This document shows positions 6,396 through 13,454 of a DNA stretch of 13,571 nt, one piece after another. A program made the translations under genes and the position numbers. Origin of the DNA: Synergistaceae bacterium (GTDB taxonomy: Bacteria > Synergistota > Synergistia > Synergistales > Aminobacteriaceae); assembly GCA_031289165.1 (NCBI GenBank), contig JAITPZ010000297.1, positions 1 to 13,571 of the forward strand, given 5' to 3'. Within the stretch, counting starts at the first letter, position 1. Each line of letters opens with the position of its first letter. The notes beneath the pieces are model-generated. The model saw only the letters and a program-made list of their open reading frames with translations. It made no database searches and was not told the DNA's origin.

Positions 6396-7074
6396 AACGC
6401 CTGTCCCGTATCGCGTAGTCGTCCAGTGCCCTGATCAGCTCCGGTTCGTCGAAATCCGGCCAGCAGGCATCCGTGAAATAAAATTCGCTGTACGCGGATT
6501 CCCACAGCAAAAAATTGCTGAGCCGCAGCTCTCCGCTGGTGCGCACGATCAAGTCGGGGTCGGGCACGTCCGGAAGGTAGAAAAATTTCTTCAGGTCCTC
6601 TTCCGTAACTTCGCCCGTGTGTCCGCTTGCGACGAGGGCGTTGACCGCGTCCAGAATCTCCGCACGGCCTCCGTAGTCCACGCAGAGGATAAAATCGATC
6701 GCCGTCCGGCTTCGGGTTTCCTCCTCCGCCCACCGCATCATCTCCAGAAGATCGGCCGGCAACCTGTCGCGTCTGCCGCAGAAACGCAGGCGTCCTCCCT
6801 CTTCTTTCAATTCATTGACCCTGCGTTTGATGTAATGTCGAAAAAGGCTCATCAGGCCATCGACCTCCATCTGAGGGCGACTCCAGTTTTCGGTCGAGAA
6901 GGCGTAGGCCGAAAAATAACGTATTCCCTGTTTTTTCACCAGCCGCACCATTTCCACAAGCCTGTGCAAACCGGCGCGATGCCCTAAAAGACGGGGAAGG
7001 CCGCGTTTTTTTGCCCATCTCCCGTTGCCGTCCATGATAATGCCCAGGTGCGTGGGAACTCTGTCCGTCGTCAC
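6376..7074 (-). CDS. uppS: Undecaprenyl diphosphate synthase UppS (cis-prenyltransferase)
   Basis: This 232-aa soluble enzyme adds isopentenyl units in cis to farnesyl diphosphate and so makes the C55 carrier for peptidoglycan and other envelope glycans. Motifs in order are MDGNGRWA (catalytic D15), GHRAG (31-35), YAFSTENWSRP (57-67), DYGGRAE (123-129) and RTSGELRLSNFLLWE (178-192). The acidic tail region is DFDEPEL. I chose GTG 7074. It overlaps the uracil-DNA glycosylase stop (GTGA), and AGGAG sits 8 nt upstream within the preceding gene. The frame stays open to 7134, but the extra 20 residues overlap the preceding gene and look unlike the family. The length matches the usual 230-250 aa. 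Confidence 0.95.
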   Translation of the reverse strand: MTTDRVPTHLGIIMDGNGRWAKKRGLPRLLGHRAGLHRLVEMVRLVKKQGIRYFSAYAFSTENWSRPQMEVDGLMSLFRHYIKRRVNELKEEGGRLRFCGRRDRLPADLLEMMRWAEEETRSRTAIDFILCVDYGGRAEILDAVNALVASGHTGEVTEEDLKKFFYLPDVPDPDLIVRTSGELRLSNFLLWESAYSEFYFTDACWPDFDEPELIRALDDYAIRDRRYGGNRS

Positions 7075-7706
7075 TCTTTTTTCTCCTTTCCATACCGGTC
7101 CAGGCGCTCTTTCAGAGCCTGAACATCCTGCCACGTCAGATCCTTCGGACTGCCCTTCTTCCGGGAGTCGTTACGCAGCAGATAGCTGGGATGAAACATC
7201 GGCATGACCTCAATCCCTCTCCACCCGAACCAGCGTCCCCGAAGGGCCGTAATGCCCTCCGTCGTTTTCAGTATCCATTTCATCGGCGTGTTTCCCAGGC
7301 ACACGAGGATTTTGGGGCGCAAAAGCAAAAGCTGAGCCTCCAGAAAATCTCCGCACTGCATCATCTCTTCCGGCGAGGGGGTGCGATTGTTGGGAGGTCG
7401 GCACTTCACCACGTTGGTGATGAAAACGTCCTCCCGGGATATGCCGCCCGCGCTGAGAATCTGCGTCAGAAGCTGTCCCGCCCTGCCGACGAAAGCCAGG
7501 CCCTCCGCGTCCTCGTCCGCACCGGGCCCCTCCCCGACAAAAACGAGCGGCGTGTCGACCGTTCCCTGCCCAAAAACCACTTTGGTGCGCGTCTGAGCCA
7601 GTTCACATCTCTCGCAGGCCTCGACGCGCGCCTTCAACTTCGCCCACGCGGAAGCGCGTTCCTCCGACATCCCGCCGTCATGCGTCGCATCGTTCGTCAT
7701 TTGCAA
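7071..7706 (-). CDS. Family 4 uracil-DNA glycosylase (4Fe-4S, UdgA type)
   Basis: This 211-aa base-excision repair enzyme removes uracil from DNA. Four cysteines are spaced as the 4Fe-4S ligands of the family: C31 and C34 (CERC), C102 (KCRPPNN) and C118. Motif A is GEGPGADED (58-66), and the C-terminal motif is HPSYLLR (182-188). The start is uncertain. TTG 7706 has GAGG 7 nt upstream and is the best-placed start; ATG 7700, two codons on, is the alternative. It sits 9 bp after the P-loop gene and overlaps uppS by 4 nt. A DNA repair gene in an envelope operon may be a chance operon guest, but the overlaps suggest stable coexpression. The mapped ligands and motifs leave little doubt about the family. 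Confidence 0.93.
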   Translation of the reverse strand: MQMTNDATHDGGMSEERASAWAKLKARVEACERCELAQTRTKVVFGQGTVDTPLVFVGEGPGADEDAEGLAFVGRAGQLLTQILSAGGISREDVFITNVVKCRPPNNRTPSPEEMMQCGDFLEAQLLLLRPKILVCLGNTPMKWILKTTEGITALRGRWFGWRGIEVMPMFHPSYLLRNDSRKKGSPKDLTWQDVQALKERLDRYGKEKKE

Positions 7707-7715
7707 TACACAGCC

Positions 7716-8594
7716 TCAAAGTATGAATTCGTTAATGGTTATATTCACTTTTTTAACTTCCATTCCCGTGAAGAAGCTCAAGCCCACGCTCAATTTTTTT
7801 TGCAGCAGACGAGCGATGTAAAGTGCGCTCTTATCCCCCAGCCTTATGTCCAACACGAGGTTGACGTTCAGGTCGTCGCCCTCGGGAACGAGGTCCAGCT
7901 CTCGCACCTGACGGATGTGGTCGCCCATGACGGCCAGGCGTTTTATCATCGCAACGATGGCCTCTTCCTCGATGGTTACCCGACCGTCGAAGCTGAAGGG
8001 AGGCTTCACCACCGTACGGCTGTCGTCCCTGTCCCGGCCCCTGAAAAGGTCTTTCAGCTGACTGACGAGCTTCCCCGCAAAATTTCGCTGAATCTGGGTG
8101 CGGGAGACGGGGACGACGTGCTGCCTCTTTTCGCGCCGCTCCTTCAGGGCATTATGAATCTCCTCGCTGGAGGCAACGTCGGTAATGTCTATGATTTTCC
8201 CGGGCGGGTTCAGCCCCAGCTTCTTCACGATCTTCTCCATCATGGAGATGGACGTGGCGATGACCATGACCCTGCAGGGGGCCCTGGAGGCGAGAAACGT
8301 CACGACCTCGATTCGATGCGGCGTGTACTCGAAAAGCGCACGGCGAATGGCCCGCACCAGGTTCTTTTCGGATTTGGCGCTCTTTCCCGCCATGATCTGC
8401 CCCTTCGAGACGACCAGCCCGTCGTCGATGACGAAGTCGATCTCGTACTGACGGGCGACCTGCGACGCTCTCTGGCTCTTTCCGGTTCCCGCCGCGCCCA
8501 CAAAGGCCAGTACCTCAATCTTTGAAAGGTCGGGCGCCGCGAACTTTTCCGGACTCGGTTTCGCTCGAGCGCGGCTTTCGGGAATCGACGTCAT
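7716..8594 (-). CDS. Uncharacterised P-loop NTPase with Asp23-like C-terminal domain
   Basis: This 292-aa protein starts with a disordered-looking tail, then has a Walker A motif GAAGTGKS (33-40) after a hydrophobic strand. The conserved-looking segment DFVIDDGLV (53-61) and the motif AGKSAKSE (69-76) follow. The middle (about 105-160) alternates strands and helices as in an NTPase fold. Residues about 205-290 resemble the Asp23/Gls24 (alkaline-shock/envelope-stress) domain, ending with the typical TGMEVKKVNITINEF pattern. I recall a similar unnamed family in Clostridia and Synergistota, but I know of no tested function. The start ATG 8594 overlaps the murA stop (ATGA), so it is translated with MurA. 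The frame is open upstream to 9224, but that part is a shadow of murA. A link to envelope stress or cell-wall control is inference from the domain and neighbour. Confidence 0.8.
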   Translation of the reverse strand: MTSIPESRARAKPSPEKFAAPDLSKIEVLAFVGAAGTGKSQRASQVARQYEIDFVIDDGLVVSKGQIMAGKSAKSEKNLVRAIRRALFEYTPHRIEVVTFLASRAPCRVMVIATSISMMEKIVKKLGLNPPGKIIDITDVASSEEIHNALKERREKRQHVVPVSRTQIQRNFAGKLVSQLKDLFRGRDRDDSRTVVKPPFSFDGRVTIEEEAIVAMIKRLAVMGDHIRQVRELDLVPEGDDLNVNLVLDIRLGDKSALYIARLLQKKLSVGLSFFTGMEVKKVNITINEFIL

Positions 8595-9859
8595 TTCGTT
8601 TCCGTACCCGCCTCGAGCGCCACGTCGGCCCCCAGGGCCCTCAGTTTTCGGTCGATCGATTCGTAGCCGCGAAACACGTGCTCCATGTGTTCGATGCGCG
8701 TTTCCCCCTTCGCCGCCAGGCCGGCCAGAATCAGGGCGGCCCCGGCGCGAAGGTCCGTCGCCCTGACGGAGGCCCCATCCAAACCGTCCACGCCCCGAAT
8801 GACGGCCGTATCCTTCCGTATCTCGATATTCGCCCCCATGCGGTTGAGCTCCGCGGCGTACAAAAACCTCGACTGAAAAACACTTTCCTCGACCATGCTC
8901 ACCCCGTTCGACAGGGTCAGGGCCGCGACCATCTGGGGCTGCAGGTCCGTCGGGAAACCCGGAAAGGGCAGCGTTCGAATCGAAATCTGCCTCAGTTTTT
9001 TGACGGGGTGAACGGCCACGGCGTTTCCCTTCACGGAAAAGGAGGCCCCAGCCTCCTCCAGTTTGGCCAGCAACGCGTCGATATGCTCGGGAATGATATC
9101 CTCGACCGTGATTTCTCCCCCCGTCATCACTCCGGCCAGGACGTAGGTGCAGGCCTCTATTCGGTCGGGAATGACGCGCGCCGAGCAGTCGCGCACGTCG
9201 TCGACTCCCCGGATGCGAACGCAACCCGTCCCCTCCGTATCGACCTGGACGCCCATATCTCGCAGAACTTCCGCGAGGTTTCCGATCTCCGGCTCGCGCG
9301 CCGTGTTCTCGATGATCGTCTCCCCCCTGGCGAATACGGCGGCCATCATCAGGTTTTCGGTGGCCCCGACGGAGGGGAAATCAAGATAGATCCGACGCCC
9401 CCTCAGCCGATCGGCCTGCGCGTGGACAAATCCGTTTTTGATCTCTATTTTTGCCCCCATCTGCGTCAGTCCCTTCAAATGAAGGTCGATGGGGCGACTG
9501 CCGATGGAGCATCCCCCCGGCAGAGGCAGCACGGCCGAGCCGCATCGGGCCAGAAGCGGCCCGAGTACCAGAGAGGAGGCCCTCATCCTGCGAACCAGCT
9601 GTTCGGAGGCCTCCCAGGCGATCGTTTCGGGAACGTCGAATACGATTCCGCTGCCCTCGCGGGTTATTCCGACCCCGAGAGACCGCAGCAGATCCACCAT
9701 CGTATCCACATCCTGCAGATTGGGGACGTTATCCAGCGCCATCCTGCGTCCCCTCAGAAGAAGGCAGGCAGCCATCACCGGCAGGGCCGCGTTCTTGGCG
9801 CCCTGGGTCCTCACCGTCCCTCTCAGGGGAATCCCGCCCGATATCCTCATGACATCCAT
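8591..9859 (-). CDS. murA: UDP-N-acetylglucosamine 1-carboxyvinyltransferase MurA
   Basis: This 422-aa cytosolic enzyme transfers enolpyruvate from PEP to UDP-GlcNAc, the first committed step of peptidoglycan synthesis and the target of fosfomycin. K22-N23 (GAKNAALP) contact the substrate. The mobile loop GGCSIGSRP has the catalytic C117, so fosfomycin sensitivity at the target is expected (many resistant MurA have Asp here). D305 (PTDLQP) is the conserved base region. I chose ATG 9859 because GGAG lies 8 nt upstream. A GTG at 9877 would add six residues but has poorer spacing. Its stop overlaps the start of the P-loop gene by 4 nt. Upstream, 57 bp separate it from wecB, with no clear promoter. 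Whether the genome has a second MurA cannot be seen here. Confidence 0.96.
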   Translation of the reverse strand: MDVMRISGGIPLRGTVRTQGAKNAALPVMAACLLLRGRRMALDNVPNLQDVDTMVDLLRSLGVGITREGSGIVFDVPETIAWEASEQLVRRMRASSLVLGPLLARCGSAVLPLPGGCSIGSRPIDLHLKGLTQMGAKIEIKNGFVHAQADRLRGRRIYLDFPSVGATENLMMAAVFARGETIIENTAREPEIGNLAEVLRDMGVQVDTEGTGCVRIRGVDDVRDCSARVIPDRIEACTYVLAGVMTGGEITVEDIIPEHIDALLAKLEEAGASFSVKGNAVAVHPVKKLRQISIRTLPFPGFPTDLQPQMVAALTLSNGVSMVEESVFQSRFLYAAELNRMGANIEIRKDTAVIRGVDGLDGASVRATDLRAGAALILAGLAAKGETRIEHMEHVFRGYESIDRKLRALGADVALEAGTETK

Positions 9860-9916
9860 AACATCATCTCCAGCCACCTGCGCCCTGCCCCTCCATAATA
9901 TCTTATCCTTCCCCGG

Positions 9917-11134
9917 TCATACCTGTACAGGCACTCCCTCATCATCGTTCTTTTCGTTTGATTCATTTTCGAAACCTTTCGCGGCAAAATATTTTCCGAT
10001 GACATTCACGATTCGCTTCGAGGCGCTTCCGTCCCCGAAGGGCATGCCTCGCTCCGAGAAGGAGGCGAACCAGGCGGAGTCCGTCAGAAGGCGCGACGCC
10101 TCCTCTCCGATTCGCTCCCGATTCGTTCCGACAAGCACGCCCGTTCCCATCGTCAGGGCTTCGGGCCGCTCAGAAAGCTCACGCAAAATCAGCACGGGCT
10201 TTCTGAGGGCCGAGGCCTCCTCCTGAATACCGCCGCTGTCGCTCATGATAAAAAGACTGCGATTCATGACCGCGACAAAATCGGGGTAATTCAAAGGTTC
10301 CGTGAAAACGACGCGCGCGCAGTTTTTCAGTTCCTCCCTTATCGCGTTCCGCACCACGGGGTTTTTGTGGAGCGGAATGACGACCCACAACTCGGCGTGT
10401 CGTTCCAGAAGCCCGCGTACGGCCTTGCAGACCCGAACCAGAGGCTCCCCCCAGGACTCGCGTCTGTGGGCGGTCATCAGAACGAGAGGGGCATCCGCCG
10501 GAACGTCGCGCAGAACCTCCGTCTCCCTCCGATGCTCCAGAGTCCAGAAAAGCGCGTCGATGACGGTGTTGCCGGTGACAAACACGCGCCGCGCGTCAGC
10601 GCCCTCCGCCAACAGGTTATCGGCCGACTGCCGGGTCGGGGCAAAGTAAAGCGTCGCGAGCCTGTCGACGAGGACGCGGTTAGCCTCCTCCGGAAACGGA
10701 CGCGTCATATCACGGCTGCGCAATCCCGCTTCGACATGGACGACCGGAATGTTCCTGTAAAATCCGGCCAGAGCCGCGCTCAGAGTCGTCGTCGTGTCCC
10801 CGTGTACGAGCAGCATATCCTGCGGGTTCGCGTCCAGAAATCCCCCCACGCCCTCCAGTACGGCGGAAGTGATGTGGTCCAGCGTCTGCCGGTCCTTCAT
10901 GACGCACAGGTCCGCGTCGGCGCGAATCCCGAAGTCCGAGAGAGCCTGATGCAGCATATCCGCGTGCTGACCACTGGCCAGAACCCGAACGCGAAAGTCG
11001 GGGCATTCCCTCAGCTTCAAAATGAGGGGAGCCATTTTAATGGCCTCCGGTCGCGTTCCAACCACGCAGACCAGCGCGGGCGTTCCCGTCTGCACTCTTC
11101 CGATCAGTGATCCTTCCATGAAGCCTTCACTCAT
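9917..11134 (-). CDS. wecB: UDP-N-acetylglucosamine 2-epimerase (non-hydrolysing, WecB/MnaA)
   Basis: This 405-aa enzyme interconverts UDP-GlcNAc and UDP-ManNAc, a precursor for teichoic-acid linkage units, enterobacterial-type common antigen or capsule. Two Rossmann-like domains are apparent. VVGTRPEAIKMAP (24-36) binds the nucleotide. Catalytic acids are D113 (HGDTTTT), E135 (HVEAGLRS) and E149/E150 (PFPEEANR), and H223 lies in TAHRRES. SDSGGIQEEA (about 318-327) contacts UDP. I prefer ATG 11134, with GAGGA about 10 nt upstream. ATG 11155 would add seven residues but has no ribosome site. The last 20 residues (after AAKG) are a charged tail absent from the compact 370-380 aa members. It directly follows the WecA/TagO gene, which supports a joint role in a lipid-linked glycan starting GlcNAc-ManNAc. 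Confidence 0.94.
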   Translation of the reverse strand: MSEGFMEGSLIGRVQTGTPALVCVVGTRPEAIKMAPLILKLRECPDFRVRVLASGQHADMLHQALSDFGIRADADLCVMKDRQTLDHITSAVLEGVGGFLDANPQDMLLVHGDTTTTLSAALAGFYRNIPVVHVEAGLRSRDMTRPFPEEANRVLVDRLATLYFAPTRQSADNLLAEGADARRVFVTGNTVIDALFWTLEHRRETEVLRDVPADAPLVLMTAHRRESWGEPLVRVCKAVRGLLERHAELWVVIPLHKNPVVRNAIREELKNCARVVFTEPLNYPDFVAVMNRSLFIMSDSGGIQEEASALRKPVLILRELSERPEALTMGTGVLVGTNRERIGEEASRLLTDSAWFASFSERGMPFGDGSASKRIVNVIGKYFAAKGFENESNEKNDDEGVPVQV

Positions 11135-11187
11135 ATGCGATAAATCCTCATGCAAATTTTACGCGCCATACGCAAAAATTCCCATCG

Positions 11188-12075
11188 TCAGGGCATGCGC
11201 GCGTAAACCAGCACGCCGGCGGCGAGCGAAAGGGCGTGCAGCAGCAAAAGACACATCACTGCCAGCGAGGGCGAATGCGTCAGCTCCAGGAGATGATGAT
11301 GAAGATGGCCTTTGTCGGGATAAAAAGGCGATTTTCCCATCAGGGTTCTTCTGCTGAAGGCGATCAGCGTATCCAGCACGGGAACGCCCCCGAACAGCAA
11401 AAGCAGCAGAATCAGCTCGTGCAGCTTTACCCTGGCGAACAGCGGAGCGCAAAACGCCGTAAAGTGAGACGCAAACAAAAAACCCAGCAGAGTGCTGCCT
11501 CCATCACCCAAAAAAGTTCGGGCCATTGGAAAATTCCAGCACAGCACCCCCAGCGCCATACCCGCCCCCGATATTCCGAACACGGCCGCGGCGTCGTCGA
11601 CAAAACAGAGCGCCATGCCGGACGCGATGAAAATCGAAATGCAAAGCCCGTTGACCCCGTCGATGAGGTTATAGGCGCTGGTCGTTCCCGTTATCCAGAA
11701 AAGGCAAACCACCCCCGCGATTACCGGCAAACGCAGCGGCCAGAGTACCAGCATGGCGGCGCACAGATGGATCGCCAGGCGCAGAAAGGGGCTCATGGAC
11801 TTCATGTCGTCCAGGTAACCGCAAAAGAAAACCAGCGTCGCTCCCGTCGCGAGATATTTTATCAACGTAAAGTCGGAGACGAAGTAAAGCGACCACAGGA
11901 GATAACCGGTCCACAGTCCCAGTCCCGCGCCGCGCGGGGTCTGGACCTTGTGGATCTTCCGATGATCGGGCAGGTCCATAATTTGATAGTTGCTGGCCAG
12001 CCTGATGGAGATCGGGGTGACGAATCCCCCCCAGAAGAAGCTGAACAGCCCCGTCAGTATCCAGTGAACGTTCAT
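11188..12075 (-). CDS. Polyprenyl-phosphate GlcNAc-1-phosphate transferase (WecA/TagO/MraY family)
   Basis: This 295-aa multi-helix membrane enzyme joins a UDP-sugar phosphate to undecaprenyl phosphate and so starts a lipid-linked glycan. Family motifs in order are MDLPDHRKIHKVQTPRGAG (33-51), the metal site DD (89-90), NLIDGVNGL (136-144), FLGDGGS (188-194, D191) and the HLHHHLLE motif (257-264). The MDLPDHRKIH start and HLHHH motif favour the WecA/TagO branch over MraY, and the adjacent 2-epimerase supports this. It is shorter than many members (320-390 aa), with little beyond one helix after the histidine motif. Start ATG 12075 lies 23 bp after the preceding stop. A GAGGGGG site is about 17 nt away, so the start has weak support. 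The open frame continues to 12255 but overlaps the uracil phosphoribosyltransferase gene. The exact sugar is not provable from sequence. Confidence 0.9.
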   Translation of the reverse strand: MNVHWILTGLFSFFWGGFVTPISIRLASNYQIMDLPDHRKIHKVQTPRGAGLGLWTGYLLWSLYFVSDFTLIKYLATGATLVFFCGYLDDMKSMSPFLRLAIHLCAAMLVLWPLRLPVIAGVVCLFWITGTTSAYNLIDGVNGLCISIFIASGMALCFVDDAAAVFGISGAGMALGVLCWNFPMARTFLGDGGSTLLGFLFASHFTAFCAPLFARVKLHELILLLLLFGGVPVLDTLIAFSRRTLMGKSPFYPDKGHLHHHLLELTHSPSLAVMCLLLLHALSLAAGVLVYARMP

Positions 12076-12098
12076 CGCCGCGACAAATCCGTCCCCCT

Positions 12099-13190
12099 CT
12101 ACTTCGTCCCGAAGAGGCGGTCTCCCGCGTCGCCCAGTCCCGGAACGATGTAGCCGTGATCGTTGAGGCGGCCGTCCAGAGCGGCGATAAAAATATCGAC
12201 CTCCGGATGGAGTTCGTGAACCTTTTTGATGCCCTCGGGAGCCGCGATCAGGCACACCAGAGAGACTTTCTGTCCCCCGCGCGCCCTGATCAGCGAAATG
12301 GCGGCGGCGGCGGACCCTCCCGTCGCCAGCATGGGATCCAGAACGAAAATATCGCGCTCCCCGATGTCCTGGGGCAGCTTGCAGTAATATTCCACGGGAT
12401 TCAGGGTCTCGGGGTCCCGATACAGCCCGATATGCCCCACCTTGGCGTTGGGAATGAGCTGCAGAATGCCGTCAACCATGCCGAGTCCCGCCCGAAGGAC
12501 GGGCACGACCGCCAGCTTCTTTCCGGCAAGGGTCCAGGCCGTCGTCATGGCCACGGGGGTTTCCACCTCGATCTCCGAGAGGGGAAGGTTTCGGGTAATC
12601 TCGTAGACCATCAGCCCCGCTATCTCCTGCACGAGTTCGCGAAATTCCTTCACGCTCGTGTTTTTGTCGCGGATGATGCTGATCTTGTGTTGTACCAGAG
12701 GATGATTGAACACGACGACCCTGCCGCTCTCCGGGCTGTCCGAGGAGAGGACGGAGGCCTCCGCCGCGGCGATCCTGTTGATGCGCACCAGATGCCGCCC
12801 CCCCTCGAAGGAGGTGGACAGCCACGTATCCAGACTGGGCGCCACCGGGTCGGGGGTGATGACGCGCCCCCCCAGCGTCAGGATGTTGAGGTCGTTGTGG
12901 GCCTTTCCGAGACGGGCGCTTTCGACGTCGTTGCAGGCCGCGGCGCGCACGCCCCGTATTTTGTTGGCGGTCACGGCCATACCGATTCCCGTCCCGCACA
13001 TGAGTACCCCCATGTTCGCCCGTCCTTCCGAGACCTCCCGGGCGACCTTCAACGCGATATCCGGATAATCGAACGGCTCTTCCTCACGGGAAACCCCGCA
13101 ATCCATGACCTCGGCCCTGCCCCCGAGAAAACCCGTCACCGCCGCCTTCAAAACAAAACCCGCATGATCGCATCCAACAGCCAGGATCAT
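12099..13190 (-). CDS. rpiB-upp: Fused ribose-5-phosphate isomerase B - uracil phosphoribosyltransferase
   Basis: One uninterrupted 363-aa frame carries two complete enzymes. Residues 1 to about 145 are RpiB, which interconverts ribulose 5-P and ribose 5-P: D8-H9 (GCDHAGF), the catalytic Cys C65 (MCGTGIGMAV) and H98 (HNDLNILTLGGR) are all present. A short Ala/Ser-rich linker follows (about 141-156). Residues 157-363 are full-length uracil phosphoribosyltransferase, which makes UMP from uracil and PRPP: VLRAGLGMVDG (231-241), the PRPP loop DPMLATGGS (285-293) and the uracil-binding end YIVPGLGDAGD (347-356). The start ATG 13190 has GGAGG 11 nt upstream and matches the usual RpiB N-terminus. 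Longer frames reach 13226. The genes are usually separate neighbours in Firmicutes. An internal GTG at V160 could give free Upp but has a poor ribosome site. Confidence 0.93.
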   Translation of the reverse strand: MILAVGCDHAGFVLKAAVTGFLGGRAEVMDCGVSREEEPFDYPDIALKVAREVSEGRANMGVLMCGTGIGMAVTANKIRGVRAAACNDVESARLGKAHNDLNILTLGGRVITPDPVAPSLDTWLSTSFEGGRHLVRINRIAAAEASVLSSDSPESGRVVVFNHPLVQHKISIIRDKNTSVKEFRELVQEIAGLMVYEITRNLPLSEIEVETPVAMTTAWTLAGKKLAVVPVLRAGLGMVDGILQLIPNAKVGHIGLYRDPETLNPVEYYCKLPQDIGERDIFVLDPMLATGGSAAAAISLIRARGGQKVSLVCLIAAPEGIKKVHELHPEVDIFIAALDGRLNDHGYIVPGLGDAGDRLFGTK

Positions 13191-13221
13191 CTTCTTACGC
13201 ACCTCCCACAATATTACCGAA

Positions 13222-13230
13222 ATCATATCA
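13222..13230 (-). promoter_or_regulatory. Candidate extended -10 promoter for the rpiB-upp unit
   Basis: On the minus strand, TGA-TATGAT forms an extended -10 (TGn plus a near-consensus hexamer) about 32 nt before the rpiB start. No good -35 box is seen at 16-18 nt. A second candidate further upstream pairs TTCACT (13338-13343) with TATAAA (13315-13320) at 17-nt spacing. Either could drive the long envelope block; I cannot choose between them from sequence alone. Confidence 0.35.
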
Positions 13231-13454
13231 TCAAAGTCGCTCGAATCGGAGAATGAAAAAACATGACGATTCGGTATTCTGTTATTTTCGCGCTGTCGGT
13301 CAGGACATACTGTTTTTATACGGATATGACGGCAGGGAGTGAAGGCCCAATGAGAAAAATTGCGTGCACCGCGTTTGACGATGACTTTTTGCCGATCTTT
13401 TATTCTGACTCGACTTTATAGCAATTTGATAAAATATATACTGTATAATCTACT

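Noticed and set aside
8595..9224. Upstream open extension of the P-loop gene into murA
   Set aside because: The region is fully explained by MurA in its own frame, and the ATGA overlap at 8591-8594 gives a natural start.
9922..9931. Perfect 10-bp palindrome CCTGTACAGG
   Set aside because: It lies in the last codons of wecB (Pro-Val-Gln-Val) with no promoter nearby, and it does not fit a LexA-type site spacing. Most likely it comes from codon choice.
13426..13449. TTGATA and TATAAT before the transposase fragment, considered as a promoter
   Set aside because: The spacing is 12 nt, too short for sigma70. The TATAAT alone (13444-13449) may still act, but no suitable -35 box lies at 16-18 nt.
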